Below are positions 9,290 to 16,680 of a stretch of 64,000 nucleotides of DNA, one piece after another. The notes beneath the pieces are model-generated. The model saw nothing but the letters and a program-made list of their open reading frames with translations, searched no databases and was not told where the DNA came from. Location: contig JAFDYQ010000022.1 of NCBI GenBank assembly GCA_018267365.1, positions 1 to 64,000 of the forward strand, in the 5' to 3' direction. The position numbers and the translations under genes were made by a program. How positions within the stretch are numbered: the first letter of the stretch is position 1; each line of letters opens with the position of its first letter. Origin of the DNA: Bacteroidota bacterium. Lineage in GTDB: Bacteria > Bacteroidota > Bacteroidia > Chitinophagales > LD1.

Positions 9290-11565
9290 AGAAAAGCGCC
9301 CCAATTATTTTTCTCATGATGGTACTCCTGCTCTCTGGCTGCACGGGGCTACGGCTGATGCCCAAGGATCGGGTACTGTATACCGGAGCCAGTATCTCCA
9401 TTGATACTAAGGAGAAAATCAAAAAGAAAGGTGCAATAAAAACAGAAGTACAGGACATCGTAAGACCCAAACCCAATACTACCTTTCTCGGAATGCGGCC
9501 CGGCTTATGGTTATATTACGAAGCAGATAAGCCTAAGAAACATCACAATAATAAACGCAAAGCTCGGGATTGGATCAAAAATAAAATGGGTGAGGCACCC
9601 GTATATCTCAGTGACGTGGATACCGTGCTGCTGCAAAAGGCCATAGATACGAAGCTCTGGAATATAGGCTATCTGGACTCTCATAGTGAGTATACCGTAG
9701 TGAGAAAGAAGAACGGCAAAACCGCGCATATCGAGTATAAGCTGAGACTGAAACAACCGTATATACTTAAAAATATCACTTTCCCGCCGGATACGGATGG
9801 CATAGGCAGATGGGTGGCACGCTCACAAAAGCGGTCACTGCTAAAACCGGGAAATGTATATAAGCTGGACGATCTGGTAGCGGAGCGAAACAGGATAGAC
9901 GACCTCGTAAAAAGACACGGCTATTACTTCTTCAACCAGGGCTATCTGGAGTTTCTGATGGACACTATGGACAGACAGGTGACGCTGGTGGTCAGAGTCA
10001 AAAGTAATACTCCTGACAAGTCAAAGCATCTCTATCACGTAGATGAAATAAATATCTACCCTGAATACGACCGTGCCGACTCATTACCTATACAGGAGCA
10101 GATCATTGATTCGGTGAATTATTATTCCAGGACCAATTATATCCATCCGCGTGCCGTTTTGCACTCAGTATATTTCCGTCCTCACCGTATATATGATAGC
10201 CGTATACAGCGCCGTACGCTGGCACGGCTTAATAATCTGGGAGTATTCAAGTACATTAATCTGGAGATGAAGGAGATGGATTCCATTATCGGTTCGCTCT
10301 CTGCCAATATTATGCTCTCTCCACTACCCAGGTACTCGGTGAGTACCGAGCTGCAGGTAGCTACGAAGTCAAACAATTTTATCGGTCCCGGTCTTACTTT
10401 TAGCCTTAGAAACAGGAATGCATTTAAAGGTGCCGAGCTGCTGATCTACAACCTGACCGGATCATTTGAGGCGCAGTATAGTGGTGTGTACAAGGGGCAG
10501 TTTACCTATCAGGTCAATCCGCGCGTAGAGCTGGATATACCTCGCATCTTTCCTTTCAAAAATCAGCCTAAGACAGATTTTGTACCACATACCAAATTTG
10601 GATTAGACTATGCTTTCCTCAGTCGCGTAGGTTATTTCAATATGAACTCCTTCAAACTGGATATCGGATACAGATGGAAGCAGTCTATGACCATAGAGCA
10701 CTCCCTGACATTGCTAAACGTCCAGTACTTTAATATATATCACCGTTCAGATGCATTCAATGCGCTCATAGATAGCAATCAACTTTTGAAGTCGCGTTTT
10801 GATGAACAGTTTCTGTTTGGTATTGGTTATTCTTTTTTCTACACAGAGCAGCAGAAGACCGCCAAACGAAATCGGTTCTACTTTAACGGTAATGTAGAAC
10901 TATCCGGCAATGCACTGGCGCTGGGTAGCCAGCTGGCAACAAAGAAACCTGTGGATGCAAACCAGCCCGCAAAGGTTTTTGGAGTAGAGTTTGCGCAGTT
11001 TGCACGCTTTGATATAGATGTGAGAGATTATGTGAGGATTTCGACTAACAATATGCTGGCTTTCCGGTTCATAGCCGGCTGGGGCCTGCCTTATGGCAAT
11101 AGCAGTACACTGCCTTATGCCAAGCAGTTTTTCTCCGGTGGTGCATACAGTCTGCGCGGTTTCCCGGTCAACTCCGTGGGCCCGGGTGCATTCCGGTCAG
11201 ATAGTACAAACAGTGTATTCGCTTTGCAGCAGGGTGGAGAGATCAAGTTGGAATTTAATGCAGAATATCGTTTCCCCATCTTCAAATTCTTGAAGGGTGC
11301 AATTTTCTACGATGCCGGTAACACCTGGCTTAACAAGGCTAATCCTGCCGCGCCTAATGGTGAATTCCGTTCTAATTTATTCCTAAAGCAGATAGCTATG
11401 TCCACAGGAGCTGGTCTGAGAGTAGATGTCAACTTCTTCGTGTTGCGGTTTGATGTGGGCCTGCCGCTTCGCTCACCTGCCATGCCGGAGTCGGAGAGAT
11501 GGGTGATCAATCATACCACATTCAAGAGCCTGACATTCAATCTGGCATTCGGCTATCCATTCTGA
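9286..11565 (+). CDS. tamL: TamL: BamA/TamA-family outer-membrane lipoprotein
   Basis: 759-aa outer-membrane protein of the Omp85 family. The signal peptide ends in a lipobox (LLLSGC; Cys19), which distinguishes the Bacteroidota TamL form from TamA. POTRA-like modules lie at about residues 40-330. The C-terminal half is a 16-strand-barrel (bacterial surface antigen) domain with the conserved GGAYSLRGFPV motif (VRGF-type lid-lock motif) near residue 625, and it ends in aromatic F. It is coupled to tamB by an ATGA overlap, so the two probably form the inner-to-outer membrane TAM complex. No other gene follows on this strand. Confidence 0.92.
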   Translation: MKKSAPIIFLMMVLLLSGCTGLRLMPKDRVLYTGASISIDTKEKIKKKGAIKTEVQDIVRPKPNTTFLGMRPGLWLYYEADKPKKHHNNKRKARDWIKNKMGEAPVYLSDVDTVLLQKAIDTKLWNIGYLDSHSEYTVVRKKNGKTAHIEYKLRLKQPYILKNITFPPDTDGIGRWVARSQKRSLLKPGNVYKLDDLVAERNRIDDLVKRHGYYFFNQGYLEFLMDTMDRQVTLVVRVKSNTPDKSKHLYHVDEINIYPEYDRADSLPIQEQIIDSVNYYSRTNYIHPRAVLHSVYFRPHRIYDSRIQRRTLARLNNLGVFKYINLEMKEMDSIIGSLSANIMLSPLPRYSVSTELQVATKSNNFIGPGLTFSLRNRNAFKGAELLIYNLTGSFEAQYSGVYKGQFTYQVNPRVELDIPRIFPFKNQPKTDFVPHTKFGLDYAFLSRVGYFNMNSFKLDIGYRWKQSMTIEHSLTLLNVQYFNIYHRSDAFNALIDSNQLLKSRFDEQFLFGIGYSFFYTEQQKTAKRNRFYFNGNVELSGNALALGSQLATKKPVDANQPAKVFGVEFAQFARFDIDVRDYVRISTNNMLAFRFIAGWGLPYGNSSTLPYAKQFFSGGAYSLRGFPVNSVGPGAFRSDSTNSVFALQQGGEIKLEFNAEYRFPIFKFLKGAIFYDAGNTWLNKANPAAPNGEFRSNLFLKQIAMSTGAGLRVDVNFFVLRFDVGLPLRSPAMPESERWVINHTTFKSLTFNLAFGYPF

Positions 11566-11608
11566 AAAGGTGCAGGCAAAATACCCGCACCCCCTATGAT
11601 ACACTATA

Positions 11609-12154
11609 TCATTTCTCCAGGCACATCACATCAGAACGGAGTACGTACTTGACTCCCGACTCTACGCTGCGCCCCTCATGCATCAGCTCATGCATGAAGA
11701 CAAGCACCATACCCGTCTGCGGTGTGATGACCAGATCATCAAAGACCGTTTCGCCACCAGTATAGTCGTCATTCAGATAGAGCAAGAAGGTAAAATAGCT
11801 GGCCTCCTTGTCATTCCGCGCATAGAAGTTATCGCGATGCGGTTTGAAATACTCTCCCGTCTCATAGCGATAGAAGCGGAAGAGCTCATTCAGTCCGAAT
11901 GGTGTCACGTCTCCATAGCTGATAGGGAAGTGGTCTTTCAACCGCTCCCACAGCCGCTCAGCCAGCTCAAAGCTGGTGTGAAAGACGCGCGTGTTATTGC
12001 GATAGCGCGGCTCCAGGCGTACACCCATGGTGGTATTGATCGTGGCAGGTGCGTAGCCGGTGTCGGTACTCATCTGTATCAGTTCCCTGCACTCCTCAGG
12101 TGTGTAGAAGTCCTCTATAGTAAATATGTCTTTGCTATACTGATGCACTTTCAT
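11609..12154 (-). CDS. 2OG-Fe(II) oxygenase, prolyl 4-hydroxylase-like
   Basis: 181-aa single-domain protein of the 2-oxoglutarate and iron-dependent oxygenase fold. The metal triad and cosubstrate arginine are visible: H and D in FKPHRDNF (near residue 100), the distal H in the FMHELMHEG stretch, and R in KYVLRSDVM. Relatives hydroxylate prolines or other side chains in proteins; the substrate here is unknown. It is the last gene of the minus-strand set that contains the RNA ligase and the YkuK-like protein, 72 bp after the latter. Such oxygenases can act on ribosomal proteins or translation factors, so a translation link is possible but only inferred. Confidence 0.82.
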   Translation of the reverse strand: MKVHQYSKDIFTIEDFYTPEECRELIQMSTDTGYAPATINTTMGVRLEPRYRNNTRVFHTSFELAERLWERLKDHFPISYGDVTPFGLNELFRFYRYETGEYFKPHRDNFYARNDKEASYFTFLLYLNDDYTGGETVFDDLVITPQTGMVLVFMHELMHEGRSVESGVKYVLRSDVMCLEK

Positions 12155-12226
12155 GGTCTTTGCTTTAAAAGGAGAGGAGCAAAAAAGTTCTTCTCCTTAT
12201 TACTAAATATGTGGCGTACTCTTCCT

Positions 12227-12718
12227 CTAGTGCACTACCTTATTGGCGCAGCAGCTCGCTGCGACTGCATCCGGCTTGGCGCGAAAGGTGAACCCCATAG
12301 AGAGGATGTAGCCCATCGCCTCGCTCAGCGCAGTATTGGATCCAAAGCGTGGATTAGTATTGATATCCGCGTGTACCTCCAGCTCAGTACCATACTGGTC
12401 AAAGAGGTCGCACAGGTGATACGCGATCTCGATAGATTTCGCTACCTCATGCAGCATACGCTCCTTGATAGTCATGCGCTGCGCGGTGCGGTCAGAGCAA
12501 ATATACATATAGCCGCCCTTGCCCTTGCGCAGGATCAGGATCACGGTGGCAAACTCTACCTCAGATCCATAGACCTGAGAGTCGGTGCCGATGCAGATCT
12601 TGATCTTATTGCCGAGTGCCTGCTCGTGTATCAGCGCCTGCTCCATCGCTTCTTTGATCGGGCCTTTTATCCTGGTGCCATCCAGCTTTCGCCATTTCCC
12701 ATTTACTACTTGTTCCAT
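12227..12718 (-). CDS. YkuK-type RNase H-like protein (DUF458)
   Basis: 163-aa protein starting MEQVVNGKWRKLDG. The frame is open nine codons further, but alignment memory of the family favours this ATG. It has the family signature CIGTDSQVYG (near residue 42) and the VHADINTNPRFGSN block (near residue 120), whose acidic residues suggest an RNase H-fold metal site. The biochemical role is not established. It lies downstream of rtcB on the same strand, separated by an inverted-repeat-rich gap. Association with an RNA ligase and an Rsr/Y-RNA array makes an RNA-processing role plausible, by inference only. Confidence 0.8.
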   Translation of the reverse strand: MEQVVNGKWRKLDGTRIKGPIKEAMEQALIHEQALGNKIKICIGTDSQVYGSEVEFATVILILRKGKGGYMYICSDRTAQRMTIKERMLHEVAKSIEIAYHLCDLFDQYGTELEVHADINTNPRFGSNTALSEAMGYILSMGFTFRAKPDAVAASCCANKVVH

Positions 12719-12738
12719 TGGTTTTCGTATTTCGGCCC

Positions 12739-12837
12739 CACCCAACCCTCCCCAAAGGGGAGGGCTTAGTGAGTCATCGTTATTAAATTTTTTCCCGGCT
12801 GTTACAGCTCCCCATTGGGGAGGCCGGGAGGGGCTTC
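12739..12837. repeat. Pair of GC-rich palindromes between rtcB and the YkuK gene
   Basis: CCCTCCCC-AAA-GGGGAGGG lies at 12746-12764 and CTCCCC-ATT-GGGGAG at 12808-12822, flanked by CCCGG/CCGGG. A related CCTCTCC-AAA-GGAGAGG element lies at 15305-15321 in the tRNA array. They look like dispersed intergenic palindromes rather than terminators, because no T run follows. Confidence 0.55.
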
Positions 12838-14236
12838 ACCCATCCATCTTCACGATCTTTGGGTAGAAGATACCTTCTACATTCACGAGGTTCGTTTGCG
12901 CACCCATGACTGCATGGATATCCTTGTAGGCATGTGGTGCCTCGTCCAGTCCGCCGCCGAGCAGCTTCACACCGTTTGCCTTCAGCACTTCTTTGAGCGC
13001 TGCGTGGGTCACGCTGTTCATCGCCTTGGTACGGCTCATCTTACGCCCTGCACCATGCGAGGCAGAGTTTAGCGCTGCCGCCTCACCCTTGCCACTCACT
13101 ATGAAGCCCGGTGCGGTCATCGAGCCCGGTATGATACCCATCACACCTTTGGCTGCAGGTGTCGCACCCTTGCGGTGTACGATCATCTCGCGGCCATCCA
13201 CCATCTCCTTCCACGCAAAGTTGTGGTGGTTCTCCACCATGGCTATCGGTGCTACGTTCAGCACCTTGGCCAGCTTGCGGTGTATCTCGTGGTGGCAGGC
13301 GCTCGCATAGTCGCCGGCCAGGTTCATCGCGATCCAGTACTCCATACCTTCCTGTGTGTCGAGGTTCAGCCACGCCAGGTGGCCAGCTTCACGCGGCAGC
13401 CTTGTTTTTTCCTTGGCTACCTTAGTGTAGTGGCCCGCTATGGTCGCACCCAGGCCACGGGAGCCGGAGTGGGAGAGGAGCGCTACATACTGGCCCGGTG
13501 GCACCTTCAGTGCATTGTCAGGGTCTGATATCTCTACCACGCCCCACTCTACGAAGTGGTTTCCTGAGCCGGATGAGCCGAGCTGCTTTGCTGCTTTTAT
13601 ATGCAGGTTCTTTAGCAGCGCTATTTCGCCAAACTCCTTACGGTCCAGTATCTCATGATCCGGTGTCTCCTTAAACTCACGTCCCGCCCCAAAGAGTGTT
13701 CCCTCTATCAGCTCACGCTGGTAGAATCTTTCACGCTGCAGCAGATCACCAGCCGGTATGTCAAACACCGACAGGCACATACGACAGCCGATATCTACAC
13801 CCACACCGTACGGGATCACCGCATTCTCAGTAGCCAGGACACCGCCTATCGGGAGGCCATAGCCAGAGTGCGCATCGGGCATCAGCGCCGCAGCACGTGC
13901 TATCGGCAGCCTCGCCGCGATCTTCATCTGGTCAAAGGCGCCCTGCTCGATATGCTCCTGCCCGAAGGCACTGAAGTCTATACCTCTCTCCAGCAGCGGG
14001 ATCTCTTCGCCCCCTGCTTTAGGTTTCTCTATCAGCAGGTCTGCTATCTGATTGAGCGGAGCATCCTCCATAAACTCGGCAGGGTTTGCCAGTATCTTCT
14101 TCAAGATGTCCAGCGCTTCATCCAGTGTAGAGTGCTTGTAGTTTTTCTCCATCACACGCATCGCCACTGATATGACAGGTCCCTCAGGGTAGCCTATGTC
14201 TCTCAGGTCTTTTCCTCTTATGGATAATTTTGCCAT
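12836..14236 (-). CDS. rtcB: RNA-splicing ligase RtcB
   Basis: 466-aa GTP- and Mn-dependent ligase that joins 2',3'-cyclic phosphate or 3'-phosphate ends to 5'-OH ends, repairing cleaved tRNA or rRNA. Hallmarks are PDAHSGYGLPIGG, GVDIGCRM (metal-binding Asp and Cys), HSGSRGLG, the FVEWG region and the late AASHGAGR motif with the histidine that takes GMP. The start is the ATG at 14236 (MAKLSIRGK), preceded by a CTAAAAAGAC leader; an upstream in-frame ATG at 14263 is less likely. It is downstream of the tRNA/Y-RNA array and of rsr on the same strand, echoing the rsr-yrl-rtcB arrangement known in Salmonella. No RtcA cyclase or RtcR regulator is present in the window. Confidence 0.97.
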   Translation of the reverse strand: MAKLSIRGKDLRDIGYPEGPVISVAMRVMEKNYKHSTLDEALDILKKILANPAEFMEDAPLNQIADLLIEKPKAGGEEIPLLERGIDFSAFGQEHIEQGAFDQMKIAARLPIARAAALMPDAHSGYGLPIGGVLATENAVIPYGVGVDIGCRMCLSVFDIPAGDLLQRERFYQRELIEGTLFGAGREFKETPDHEILDRKEFGEIALLKNLHIKAAKQLGSSGSGNHFVEWGVVEISDPDNALKVPPGQYVALLSHSGSRGLGATIAGHYTKVAKEKTRLPREAGHLAWLNLDTQEGMEYWIAMNLAGDYASACHHEIHRKLAKVLNVAPIAMVENHHNFAWKEMVDGREMIVHRKGATPAAKGVMGIIPGSMTAPGFIVSGKGEAAALNSASHGAGRKMSRTKAMNSVTHAALKEVLKANGVKLLGGGLDEAPHAYKDIHAVMGAQTNLVNVEGIFYPKIVKMDG

Positions 14237-14291
14237 TGTCTTTTTAGTTGTTCTTGTTTTCAAATTTTTGTATCCCTTAGTCGTTTTGTCA

Positions 14292-14978
14292 TTATTGCTT
14301 AAACGCCTTCAGGATCGCGATATCTTCTGCTTCTCCATGTATAAATTTTTGAATAGCTAGCCTTAGCAGCATCCTTTCCTGTCCAGCTTGATATTGACAA
14401 TAACGGTATCGCGAGTATGCTATCCTTTCCAGCCTTCTGGTGATACAGTTGCTTTCCGAATATAGCTCTCCATCTATCACCTGCATATGTGTCACTATAT
14501 GTGGCCTTACCTTCATCACCAGCCAATATTCAGGAAGTATTATCCTGTATCTCTGACTATAGTGCGCATATTCACGGCGATTTTCCGGATGATACCACAC
14601 CTTGAGATGATCTTCCAACTGATCATATTGCTTCTGATCTATATGTATAGGATCAGGGCCATAGCTTACATATCGTCTTCTCCCATCCCAGTCAGTCGCA
14701 TAGTAACCTTTCTCACCCTTGCGGACGTTCTTGATATGCTGTACAGATCTCACTACACGGCACTCTTGAAAAGCGAGCTGAAGCAGGTCTTGTATTTTTT
14801 CTGCATCTCGTCTTCGTGATATGTCGTCTCTCAGTTTGTAGTAAACTTCCCACCCTCGTTGGAATGGTTCTTTTAGCTCTACATATGGCTGATCTCGTAT
14901 GGCATCCCATAGCTCTCTATCCCTTTTTCTAAGTCTCCTTATTTCTTTTTGTTCTAAGTCATGTTTATCCGGTTTCAT
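14292..14978 (-). CDS. Uncharacterised basic protein upstream of rtcB
   Basis: 228-aa soluble protein that is very rich in Arg, Lys, Tyr and Gln, with no signal peptide or membrane segment. The N-terminal 40 residues are a charged, probably helical stretch (DLEQKEIRRLRKRDRELW). The middle has a WDGRRRYVSYGPDPIHI segment. The C-terminus is rich in YRYCQYQ-type aromatic/basic residues. The composition suggests nucleic-acid binding, but I recognise no family. It sits exactly between the tRNA-like array and rtcB, 55 bp upstream of rtcB and on the same strand, so it is a good candidate partner of the RNA repair system. Coding status is supported by its length and position; function is unknown. Confidence 0.75.
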   Translation of the reverse strand: MKPDKHDLEQKEIRRLRKRDRELWDAIRDQPYVELKEPFQRGWEVYYKLRDDISRRRDAEKIQDLLQLAFQECRVVRSVQHIKNVRKGEKGYYATDWDGRRRYVSYGPDPIHIDQKQYDQLEDHLKVWYHPENRREYAHYSQRYRIILPEYWLVMKVRPHIVTHMQVIDGELYSESNCITRRLERIAYSRYRYCQYQAGQERMLLRLAIQKFIHGEAEDIAILKAFKQ

Positions 14979-15066
14979 TGTAAACTGTTGATCTGATAAA
15001 TACCAAAGGCACAGGCCTTCGGCTATTGTGTCTCATTTTGATTGTTGTTACCAGATACCGTTTCAT
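14965..15066 (-). CDS. Possible 33-aa leader ORF
   Basis: Short ORF (MKRYLVTTIKMRHNS...) directly after a TAACTAAAAGC leader of the type seen before rsr, rtcB and the small genes of this island. It overlaps the start of the 228-aa gene by 14 bases. No homology is recognised. It could be a translation-coupling leader or chance. Confidence 0.25.
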   Translation of the reverse strand: MKRYLVTTIKMRHNSRRPVPLVFIRSTVYNETG

Positions 15067-15101
15067 TGTTTTTGCTTTTAGTTATTTAAATACTTGTTCT
15101 G

Positions 15102-15185
15102 TGAGAGTGGCAAGATTCGAACTTGCTATGCCCGAAGGCAGCGGTTTTACAGACCGCCCTGGCACTCCAGCTCCGGCGCACTCCC
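15102..15185 (-). tRNA. tRNA-Tyr (GTA), D-arm atypical
   Basis: Acceptor GGGAGTG pairs with CACTCTC, the anticodon loop CTGTAAA gives GTA, a long variable arm is present (type II, as expected for bacterial Tyr), and the T-loop is TTCGAAT. The D-region lacks the usual TAGCTCAG-like box; the best local stem is CTGG/CCAG with a four-base loop. This suggests decay or an altered role. It is the last RNA gene of the array before the rtcB section. Confidence 0.75.
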
Positions 15186-15199
15186 ATTTATTTACTATC

Positions 15200-15271
15200 G
15201 GGTGAAGAAGGGAATCGAACCCTCTGCTGCGGTCTCACAAACCGCCGTGTTGCCTATACACCAGCTTCACC
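15200..15271 (-). tRNA. tRNA-His (GTG)-like
   Basis: Acceptor GGTGAAG/CTTCACC is perfect, the anticodon stem GCGGT/ACCGC encloses TTGTGAG (GTG), the discriminator is C, and the T-loop is TTCGATT. The D-arm is short (GTG/CAC with an ATAGGCAA-like loop). Confidence 0.75.
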
Positions 15272-15302
15272 ATTTCACCTCTCCCATCTGCCTTTGGCAT
15301 CT

Positions 15303-15323
15303 TCCCTCTCCAAAGGAGAGGAA
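15303..15323. repeat. Palindrome CCTCTCC-AAA-GGAGAGG
   Basis: Perfect seven-base arms with an AAA loop in the spacer between tRNA-His and tRNA-Arg. It resembles the element at 12746-12764. Confidence 0.5.
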
Positions 15324-15361
15324 AGAACTATGGAGCAGAGGCGTTGCTTTTACTTTCTTCG

Positions 15362-15432
15362 TACACCGGACAGGATTCGAACCTGTATGACCCGCTTAGA
15401 AGGCGGGGATGTTTCCATTACATCACCAGTGC
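15362..15432 (-). tRNA. tRNA-Arg (TCT)
   Basis: Acceptor GCACTGG/CCGGTGT (with G-T pairs), anticodon stem CCCGC/GCGGG around CTTCTAA (TCT), D-arm GATG/CATC, T-loop TTCGAAT. CCA is not encoded. Confidence 0.8.
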
Positions 15433-15435
15433 ATA

Positions 15436-15508
15436 CACACGCCCCAGGCTTCGAACCCGGACCACAGGTTTTGGAGACCTGTATGCTAGCCTGTTACACC
15501 AGGCGTAT
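15436..15508 (-). tRNA. tRNA-Trp (CCA)
   Basis: Acceptor ATACGCC/GGCGTGT, discriminator G as usual for Trp, anticodon stem CAGGT/ACCTG around CTCCAAA (CCA), T-loop TTCGAAG. Only three bases separate it from tRNA-Arg. Confidence 0.8.
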
Positions 15509-15511
15509 ATG

Positions 15512-15584
15512 CGGACAGAGCAGGACTCGAACCTGCAACGCGAGGTCCTTCAAACCCCCGCTCTACCATTGGAGCTACCTGTCC
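15512..15584 (-). tRNA. tRNA-Phe (GAA)
   Basis: Acceptor GGACAGG/TCTGTCC, canonical D-arm (TAGCTCC...TAGAGC), anticodon loop TTGAAGG (GAA), T-loop TTCGAGT. Three bases separate it from tRNA-Trp. Confidence 0.85.
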
Positions 15585-15587
15585 ATG

Positions 15588-15659
15588 AGCCTCCTTCAGT
15601 GTTTGAACCTGATTCCCCAGATTACAAGTCTGGTGCATCACCACAGATGCTTAAGAGGC
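15588..15659 (-). tRNA. tRNA-Thr (TGT)-like, non-canonical D and T arms
   Basis: Acceptor GCCTCTT/AGGAGGC and anticodon stem CCAGA/TCTGG around CTTGTAA (TGT) are intact. The D-arm is a five-pair stem GCATC/GATGC with only six loop bases and no GG. The T-loop reads TTCAAAC with a G-A mismatch at the end of the T-stem. It may be a decayed or specialised tRNA. Confidence 0.65.
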
Positions 15660-15675
15660 GCTCACGTTTTCTCTG

Positions 15676-15747
15676 CGGGAACAGGATGGATCGAACATCC
15701 GGCGCGCGGCTTAACAGGCCGCTACTCTGCCACTGAGTTATGTTCCC
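15676..15747 (-). tRNA. tRNA-Asn (GTT)
   Basis: Perfect acceptor GGGAACA/TGTTCCC, D-arm TAACTCAGTGGCAGAGTA, anticodon stem GCGGC/GCCGC around CTGTTAA (GTT), T-loop TTCGATC, discriminator G. Confidence 0.9.
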
Positions 15748-15843
15748 TTTGTCACAGCTGTCTGTTGTTGGTTGGCAGTTGGCTGGAAACAGCTATGATA
15801 CCCGCCACCTGCCAACAGCCAACTAACACAAACAACACATTCG
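15748..15843. other. Foldable spacer in the tRNA array
   Basis: The spacer has a GTTGGCAGTTGGCTG word and a later GCCAACAGCCAAC word that are partly complementary, plus TGGAAACAGC. A spacer at 16094-16175 carries related words in the opposite sense (GGCTGTTTCCA). No gene was seen. Confidence 0.4.
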
Positions 15844-15916
15844 CTGATGCAGCAGGCTTCGAACCTGCAACCCCCGCTTTCGTAGAGCGGCGTTCTTCCC
15901 GTTGAACTATGCATCA
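15844..15916 (-). tRNA. tRNA-Arg (ACG)
   Basis: Perfect acceptor TGATGCA/TGCATCA, D-arm TAGTTCAACGGGAAGAAC, anticodon stem CCGCT/AGCGG around CTACGAA (ACG, normally modified to ICG by TadA), T-loop TTCGAAG. Confidence 0.88.
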
Positions 15917-15922
15917 ATATCA

Positions 15923-15999
15923 GTTGACCCGGTGGGGCTCGAACCCACGACCCCCGCTTTAAAAGAGCGGTGCTGCCTCCATGCTGAGCTACAGATCAA
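15923..15999 (-). tRNA. tRNA-Lys (TTT)
   Basis: Acceptor TTGATCT/GGGTCAA (G-T pairs), anticodon stem CCGCT/AGCGG around CTTTTAA (TTT), T-loop TTCGAGC. The D-region is enlarged (GCT/AGC stem with a 12-base loop). It is 6 bases from tRNA-Arg(ACG). Confidence 0.8.
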
Positions 16000-16003
16000 T
16001 ATG

Positions 16004-16093
16004 TAGACCCGGAGATTCGAACCTGCCTGCGGCATGCAGGCACTCACTATTCAGGTTCTAAACCTGCTGCCTCTCCCGTTGGGCTACGAGTCC
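16004..16093 (-). tRNA. tRNA-Leu (TAG), palindrome inserted in variable/T arm
   Basis: Type II tRNA with acceptor GGACTCG/CGGGTCT, D-region TAGCCCAACGGGAGAGGC and anticodon loop TTTAGAA (TAG). The variable region contains a palindrome TGCCTGC/GCAGGCA that replaces the 5' strand of the T-stem, so CTCCG has no proper partner. The gene is therefore likely damaged by a small repeat insertion. Confidence 0.65.
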
Positions 16094-16175
16094 ATTTTTT
16101 AGGTGACGGTTGTCAGGTGGCTGTTGGCAGGCTGTTTCCAGTCACCAGTCACCGTACACCAGCCACCCTTATTAG
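16094..16175. other. Foldable spacer in the tRNA array
   Basis: Repeated GGTGAC/GTCACC and GGTGGCTG/CAGCCACC words can form a long hairpin. No coding sequence was seen. Confidence 0.4.
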
Positions 16176-16248
16176 TTGCCGGAGCAGGATTCGAACCTGC
16201 ACATACCAGAGTCAAAATCTGGTGCCCTACCAGTTAGGCGATCCGGCA
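16176..16248 (-). tRNA. tRNA-Gln (TTG)
   Basis: Perfect acceptor TGCCGGA/TCCGGCA, D-arm TCGCCTAACTGGTAGGGC, anticodon stem CCAGA/TCTGG around TTTTGAC (TTG), T-loop TTCGAAT. Confidence 0.9.
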
Positions 16249-16338
16249 GTATGGTCTATGCCTATGCTGCGCTGTCGCCACTGAGGAACTTTGGTTTTGT
16301 TTGTCTTCATTGTCGTTTTCTTTTTTGTTTTCAAAATG

Positions 16339-16417
16339 ACATCGGGCTATAGATGCAGAGTGTGTGATGTTGGTTTCATTTTTCAGATGAAGTAACACTC
16401 AGCGACGGCACCGATGT
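16339..16417 (-). ncRNA. Y-RNA-like element 7 (short, no tRNA module)
   Basis: The outer helix ACATCGG(T)/CCGATGT has a bulged C in the 3' strand (AG-C-CCGATGT). The 5' internal loop is CCGTC and the 3' loop ATCTAT. The inner helix GCTGAGTGT/ACACTCTGC has one T-T mismatch. The apex begins with the conserved TTACTTC and then only a small TTCA/TGAA hairpin. It is the last of the seven elements and lacks T-arm and acceptor. Some bacterial species encode Y RNAs without a tRNA-like domain besides one that has it, which this would match. Confidence 0.65.
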
Positions 16418-16425
16418 TTATCTTT

Positions 16426-16441
16426 TGTATAGAAACTAAAG
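16426..16441 (+). repeat. Left copy of a perfect 16-bp inverted repeat
   Basis: TGTATAGAAACTAAAG on the plus strand. The same 16 bases occur on the minus strand at 17918-17933. The two copies bracket Y-RNA-like elements 1 to 6. Confidence 0.7.
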
Positions 16442-16446
16442 CATGT

Positions 16447-16584
16447 AAAAAAGTACCGGACAAAGTGCGATCAGCGTAAGCTGCTCTAACCATCTGAGCT
16501 ACCCTGGTATAGTACCAGGGGCGGGACTCGAACCCGCGACCTGCCGAGTATGAGTCGGAGTAACACTGATCTACGGCACCGATA
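16447..16584 (-). ncRNA. Y-RNA-like element 6 with permuted tRNA module (CAT loop)
   Basis: The outer helix is TATCGGTG/TG-T-CCGGTA with a single bulged U, followed by a six-T tail. The 5' internal loop is CCGTA and the 3' loop GCACTT. The inner helix is GATCAGTGT/ACGCTGATC. The apex holds a hairpin CCGA-CTCATAC-TCGG (16544-16558), a perfect T-arm GCGGG/CCCGC with TTCGAGT (16521-16537), then an acceptor stem CCCTGGT/ACCAGGG closed by a five-base loop (16502-16520), then a D-arm GCTC/GAGC. The tRNA is therefore circularly permuted: its ends meet inside the loop and the Y stem enters between the D and anticodon arms. This is what a Y RNA with a tRNA-like module should look like, next to rsr. 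Confidence 0.82.
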
Positions 16585-16585
16585 T

Positions 16586-16660
16586 GTACGAAAGGCAGGG
16601 CTCGAACCTGCGACCTCATGCTCCCAAAGCATGGATTCTACCATCTGAAATACTTTCGTA
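16586..16660 (-). tRNA. tRNA-Pro (TGG)
   Basis: Perfect acceptor TACGAAA/TTTCGTA, D-arm with ATTTCAGATGGTAGAAT, anticodon stem CATGC/GCATG around TTTGGGA (TGG), T-loop TTCGAGC. It ends one base before Y-RNA-like element 6, so cleavage of the tRNA 3' end could create the Y-RNA 5' end. Confidence 0.87.
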
Positions 16661-16680
16661 TGTGGCTGTGACAGCCCGAG

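Noticed and set aside
15123..15905. A 260-codon open frame on the plus strand across the tRNA array (and several others of 60-130 codons there).
   Set aside because: It runs antisense through tRNA-Tyr to tRNA-Arg(ACG), its sequence is made of reversed T-loops, and there is no ribosome site; it is a shadow of the tRNAs.
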